From positions 1 to 35,797 of the forward strand of contig PANS01000015.1 in the NCBI GenBank assembly GCA_002708415.1: a stretch of 35,797 nt of DNA, read 5' to 3'. The notes under the pieces are model-generated. The model was given only the letters and a program-made list of their open reading frames with translations. It was not told where the DNA came from and did not search any database. The position numbers and the translations under genes were made by a program. Position 1 is the first letter of the stretch. Each line of letters begins with the position of its first letter. The DNA is from Micavibrio sp. (GTDB lineage: Bacteria > Pseudomonadota > Alphaproteobacteria > Micavibrionales > Micavibrionaceae). Shown piece after piece: positions 33,066-35,797 of the stretch.

Positions 33066-33778
33066 AGTAACGGTTTACTCTCTAACGGATCGCCTTCTAA
33101 TATTGTATTACAAATATAGTCTTTCATAAAATTAATTTCATTAGGGTGCATATCATCAAGACTATCCTTCAAAATATTCAACATGACAGCATAAGCTTCT
33201 TCTTTATTTCCATCCGCTTGATGAATAAGCGCTGGCATTTGACGTGCCCAGATTCCTATTTTAGGATCTTTGTTTGCCGCTAAAATTTTTGCGAGTTCCA
33301 AAGCAACATCATTATCTTTCAAACTATAGCGTGCTAAATAAACCGCATGGCCTAACCACCGCCATTTTTCACCATAGGGACGAGCGCCAACAATTTTCAA
33401 GTAATCAAAAATATTACCTAACTTTGAAGTATCATCAACCGCACCATAATAATGCGCCGCAATCAATGGTGTAAAATTAGAATACTCATCAAGACTGTCC
33501 TGAACAAAAAACCATTTTTTTAGCTCTCCATAATTATAGTCACGCAAGTTTATACCTTGACCACCAACGCTGCCTAAATTTTGCAACATCAAACCATTCA
33601 TACGATACGCAAATTGTGCATCGGAAAGCCCCGTCATCGAAGCCCTTTTGCTTGATGGTGCAGGCGGCACATTCCCCCACTGTGCTTGAACATTCCTTGA
33701 TGATTGCCAAAAAAGAATATTTAAAGTCAGCGCACAAACAAAAACAATAAAACCAAAATTATGTTTAAATATAGTCAT
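33056..33778 (-). CDS. Exported helical protein of unknown function (TPR-like)
   Basis: The 240 residues begin with a basic tip and a hydrophobic segment (about 8-24) that is either a signal peptide or an N-terminal anchor. The mature part is helical with paired helices such as WLGHAVYLARYSLKDNDVALELAKILA and AYAVMLNILKDSLDDM, suggesting TPR-like repeats, but no strict consensus is seen. The start shares a base with the stop of the ABC-2 permease (TAATG) and the end overlaps the AraC gene, so it is tightly coupled to both. A partner of the permease or of the pilus machine is a reasonable inference. Confidence 0.7.
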   Translation of the reverse strand: MTIFKHNFGFIVFVCALTLNILFWQSSRNVQAQWGNVPPAPSSKRASMTGLSDAQFAYRMNGLMLQNLGSVGGQGINLRDYNYGELKKWFFVQDSLDEYSNFTPLIAAHYYGAVDDTSKLGNIFDYLKIVGARPYGEKWRWLGHAVYLARYSLKDNDVALELAKILAANKDPKIGIWARQMPALIHQADGNKEEAYAVMLNILKDSLDDMHPNEINFMKDYICNTILEGDPLESKPLLCQ

Positions 33779-34545
33779 TAAAACTGCTTACGTTTTAAAT
33801 CAACCATAGCTGCTGCTAATACAAGAAAAGAGAAAACAAGCATCTGTAATACAATAAACGTATAGCTGATAGCACCTTCCTTTGCGCCATACAAAAGCCA
33901 GCTACTTTGCCCCATTAAATCAAGCCTTGGAATAATGGCTGAAATAACAAGCATGACTTTTTCCATCAATACAAAAGCATCGCTGTAGTTGTAGGCTTCA
34001 ATAATTCCTAAAATTTGTCCTATCAATCTTGAAAGTAAATAAAAGGCACCCGTTATTAAAACGCTTGCAACTGCACTGGAAAGAACCATAGAAAAGAAAA
34101 AGGCAACATTGGCAATAATAACCAGCTCTGCAAAGAAACTAAATACCCATAAAAAATAAGCGCTTTGCACACTGCCTTTGGTTGCTAAAACATAAATACA
34201 GATAGCTGTTAATGCGGTAAAACAAAAAGCAATTACCGTAAATGCCACAACATGGGACAGCAAAAAATCAAGTCGTGTAATAGGACGCGTTAAAAGATAC
34301 TCAACATCCCTACTTTCAAACGATCTGCGAATAAAAAACACAACAAATAAAACAACACCAAAGACACTCGCTAAACGCAAGCCAGATGCCACAAAAACAA
34401 GGGTAAACTGATCCTGTTCGGTAACAGCGGACGAACCCATAAAAATAGAAAGGCTGACACCTATGGCTAAAAGCAAGAAAAATGAAAGGAACAACTTGTC
34501 ACGAACAGCAGCTGTTAGAACATAATAAATTAAATTCTTCAGCAT
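33778..34545 (-). CDS. ABC-2-type transporter permease
   Basis: The 255 residues form six hydrophobic segments (near 17-35, 47-69, 95-118, 126-150, 155-175 and 228-247) with the polar stretch RRSFESRDVEYLLTRPITRLDFL between the second and third, as in ABC-2 permeases. GGAG lies eight bases before ATG 34545. No ATP-binding subunit is found in the window; it could lie beyond the end. In Myxococcus, PilG-H-I, an ABC system, are needed for type IV pili, so a pilus role is plausible. It lies 25 bases after the secretin gene and overlaps the next gene. Confidence 0.78.
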   Translation of the reverse strand: MLKNLIYYVLTAAVRDKLFLSFFLLLAIGVSLSIFMGSSAVTEQDQFTLVFVASGLRLASVFGVVLFVVFFIRRSFESRDVEYLLTRPITRLDFLLSHVVAFTVIAFCFTALTAICIYVLATKGSVQSAYFLWVFSFFAELVIIANVAFFFSMVLSSAVASVLITGAFYLLSRLIGQILGIIEAYNYSDAFVLMEKVMLVISAIIPRLDLMGQSSWLLYGAKEGAISYTFIVLQMLVFSFLVLAAAMVDLKRKQF

Positions 34546-34570
34546 AAATATTACTCCATAAAACGATCAA

Positions 34571-35797
34571 TTAAAGCTTAAATGGACGACGATCACGTGA
34601 GAAAGTTCTATACATATCCTTATCCGTAGAATGTATCGTGTTTCCTTGCTCAACAATAGTTGCCTTAATCAATACAACAAGTTCTGTTTTTTCTACGCTA
34701 TCGCTTTGATTCTTGAATAAATTTCCTAATATAGGAATTTCAGAAACAACAGGAACGCCAAGTTGCTGAGAAGTAACCCTATCCTGCATAAGCCCGCCCA
34801 TAACCACGGCCTGACCATTGTTTAGTGTCAAGATAGAGTCAAATTCTTGTACGTTAACCTGTGGAATATTCGATACAACCCCAGCTGTAGCCAAATCTGG
34901 ATTAGGATCAGGAACTTGGCCAACAATGCTTGTTACCGTCGGCCTAATCGACATAGAAATCGTATTGTCATCTAAGTTAATAGATGGAATAACATTAATT
35001 AAAACTCCTTCTGGAACAGTATTGATCTCACTATTATATGTAACTGTTGGTGGAACACCAACTGCCGTTGCAGGTGTCACTGTTGAAGTTAACTCAAAAT
35101 ACACCACATTTTCAGCAACACTTAAAACAGAAGATTGGTTGTTCATCACCGTCATGCGTGGACTAGATAGTGCAGAAACGGTACCAAAACGTGAAAGCGC
35201 ATCAACAAACGCCGTTGTATCATTACCAGTATAGCTTATACGACCATTAATAGCAGGGTTTGTCGACGGTGATAAAACTCCTCTCACCAAACTTGTCGCG
35301 CCAGTAACAGGGGCTAACGGATCAACAATCTGAGATAGACCAAAACCAGCCGTTATATCGTTATTAAATAACCTTGTATTACTCCAATCAATACCAGCGG
35401 AATATTCATCTGATAAAGCAACTTCGAGAACTTTAACTTCAATAAGAACCTGAGAAGATACTTGCCTTTTTACTTCATCTAAATATTTTTCAACTTTTTT
35501 GTGAATACGCTCTGGCGCATAAACAGATATAATACCAGCCTGCTTATTAATAGAAAATCGCGCATCATAAGGTTGTGGCCCTTCAGTAGACGTTTCGTTT
35601 GCACTTTCTGCCGCTGCACCATCTTCACCTTCTGACCCCTCGGCAACCTCAAGATTGATTTCTGGAGCCTGAACCTGAACATCTGCACTGCCCTCAAGGT
35701 CTCCCTCATTTAACATGAGAGGCTCAATAGCACTTGCTAGTGATGATAGAGATGACAGCCCATCCGGTCCACCCAGAGATTTCGCATTTGACCCTAA
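34571..35797 (-). CDS. Secretin, PilQ/MshL/GspD type (N-terminal part beyond the window)
   Basis: Secretins form the outer-membrane ring for type IV pili or type II secretion. The frame is open to the window end, with 408 residues visible; the ATG at 35716 is internal. The visible part has an acidic, Ala/Glu-rich linker, an N-domain (ISVYAPERIHKKVEKYLDEVKRQV and VLIEVKVLEVALSDEYSAGIDW), and the secretin domain with SSPRMTVMNNQ, VLINVIPSIN, TLNNGQAVVMGGLMQD and the signature VPVVSEIPILGNLFK, ending in ELVVLIKATIV. The layout resembles MSHA-type MshL. It is the first visible gene of the operon. Confidence 0.9.
   Translation of the reverse strand, partial: LGSNAKSLGGPDGLSSLSSLASAIEPLMLNEGDLEGSADVQVQAPEINLEVAEGSEGEDGAAAESANETSTEGPQPYDARFSINKQAGIISVYAPERIHKKVEKYLDEVKRQVSSQVLIEVKVLEVALSDEYSAGIDWSNTRLFNNDITAGFGLSQIVDPLAPVTGATSLVRGVLSPSTNPAINGRISYTGNDTTAFVDALSRFGTVSALSSPRMTVMNNQSSVLSVAENVVYFELTSTVTPATAVGVPPTVTYNSEINTVPEGVLINVIPSINLDDNTISMSIRPTVTSIVGQVPDPNPDLATAGVVSNIPQVNVQEFDSILTLNNGQAVVMGGLMQDRVTSQQLGVPVVSEIPILGNLFKNQSDSVEKTELVVLIKATIVEQGNTIHSTDKDMYRTFSRDRRPFKL

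Noticed and set aside
1-35797. Search for CRISPR arrays, tRNA and rRNA genes and complete insertion sequences
   Set aside because: No spaced direct repeat series, no tRNA T-loop or rRNA signature in the gaps, and no transposase or integrase frame was found.

Overview
The window reads as chromosomal DNA of an alphaproteobacterium with a GC content that looks like the low forties percent by eye. Supporting signs are the dapF-mtaB-ftsY cluster, fdxA next to a CarD regulator, a long AMP nucleosidase, a DUF2336 protein, and S16 and L19 proteins with Ala/Glu/Lys-rich tails. I cannot name the species. A low-GC Rhodospirillales or Micavibrio-type lineage is only a guess. Almost all of it is compact housekeeping DNA. 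There are no tRNA or rRNA genes, no CRISPR array and no intact insertion sequence that I can see.

Layout. Positions 1-5513: end of an unknown gene, SufE, ClpX, a DHH phosphoesterase overlapping an LD-carboxypeptidase, a seven-iron-type ferredoxin and CarD. Positions 5631-9253: a PPP-fold protein that has lost its phosphatase motifs, a small unknown gene, an M48 metalloprotease lipoprotein, and a divergent secreted nuclease-like protein whose start codon shares a CATG with that of the protease. Positions 9294-13249: proline iminopeptidase and phosphoglycerate kinase, then a DUF2336 protein divergent from a small polar protein. Positions 13261-18024, minus strand: dapF, mtaB, ftsY and AMP nucleosidase, apparently one operon. 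Positions 18129-24434: a small membrane protein, then ffh, a small membrane protein, rpsP, rimM, trmD and rplS, interrupted by an antisense glycosyltransferase. Positions 24578-25669: two single-pass membrane proteins of unknown function. Positions 25927-30889: leuC, a lipoprotein, an HD-GYP-like protein, leuD and leuB. Positions 31033-35797, minus strand: a secretin that runs off the window, an ABC-2 permease, an exported helical protein, a membrane-embedded AraC regulator and a prepilin, which together look like part of a type IV pilus or type II secretion locus.

The most striking feature is rimM. Its start codon is gone, and the gene is read in frame from a DUF559 nuclease-like gene carried on a small repeat-flanked cassette, so the essential-type ribosome maturation factor appears to exist only as a DUF559-RimM fusion. 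Other points for follow-up are two proteins with degenerate catalytic motifs (PPP-like and SNase-like), a four-copy palindromic repeat of about 70 bp placed behind genes, a structured leader before ffh, and the permease and membrane AraC regulator inside the pilus locus.

Functionally the set covers protein quality control (ClpX, M48 protease), co-translational targeting (Ffh and FtsY), ribosome and tRNA maturation (S16, RimM, TrmD, L19, MtaB), leucine and lysine/peptidoglycan synthesis (LeuCDB, DapF, LD-carboxypeptidase), Fe-S biology (SufE, ferredoxin) and a surface appendage.
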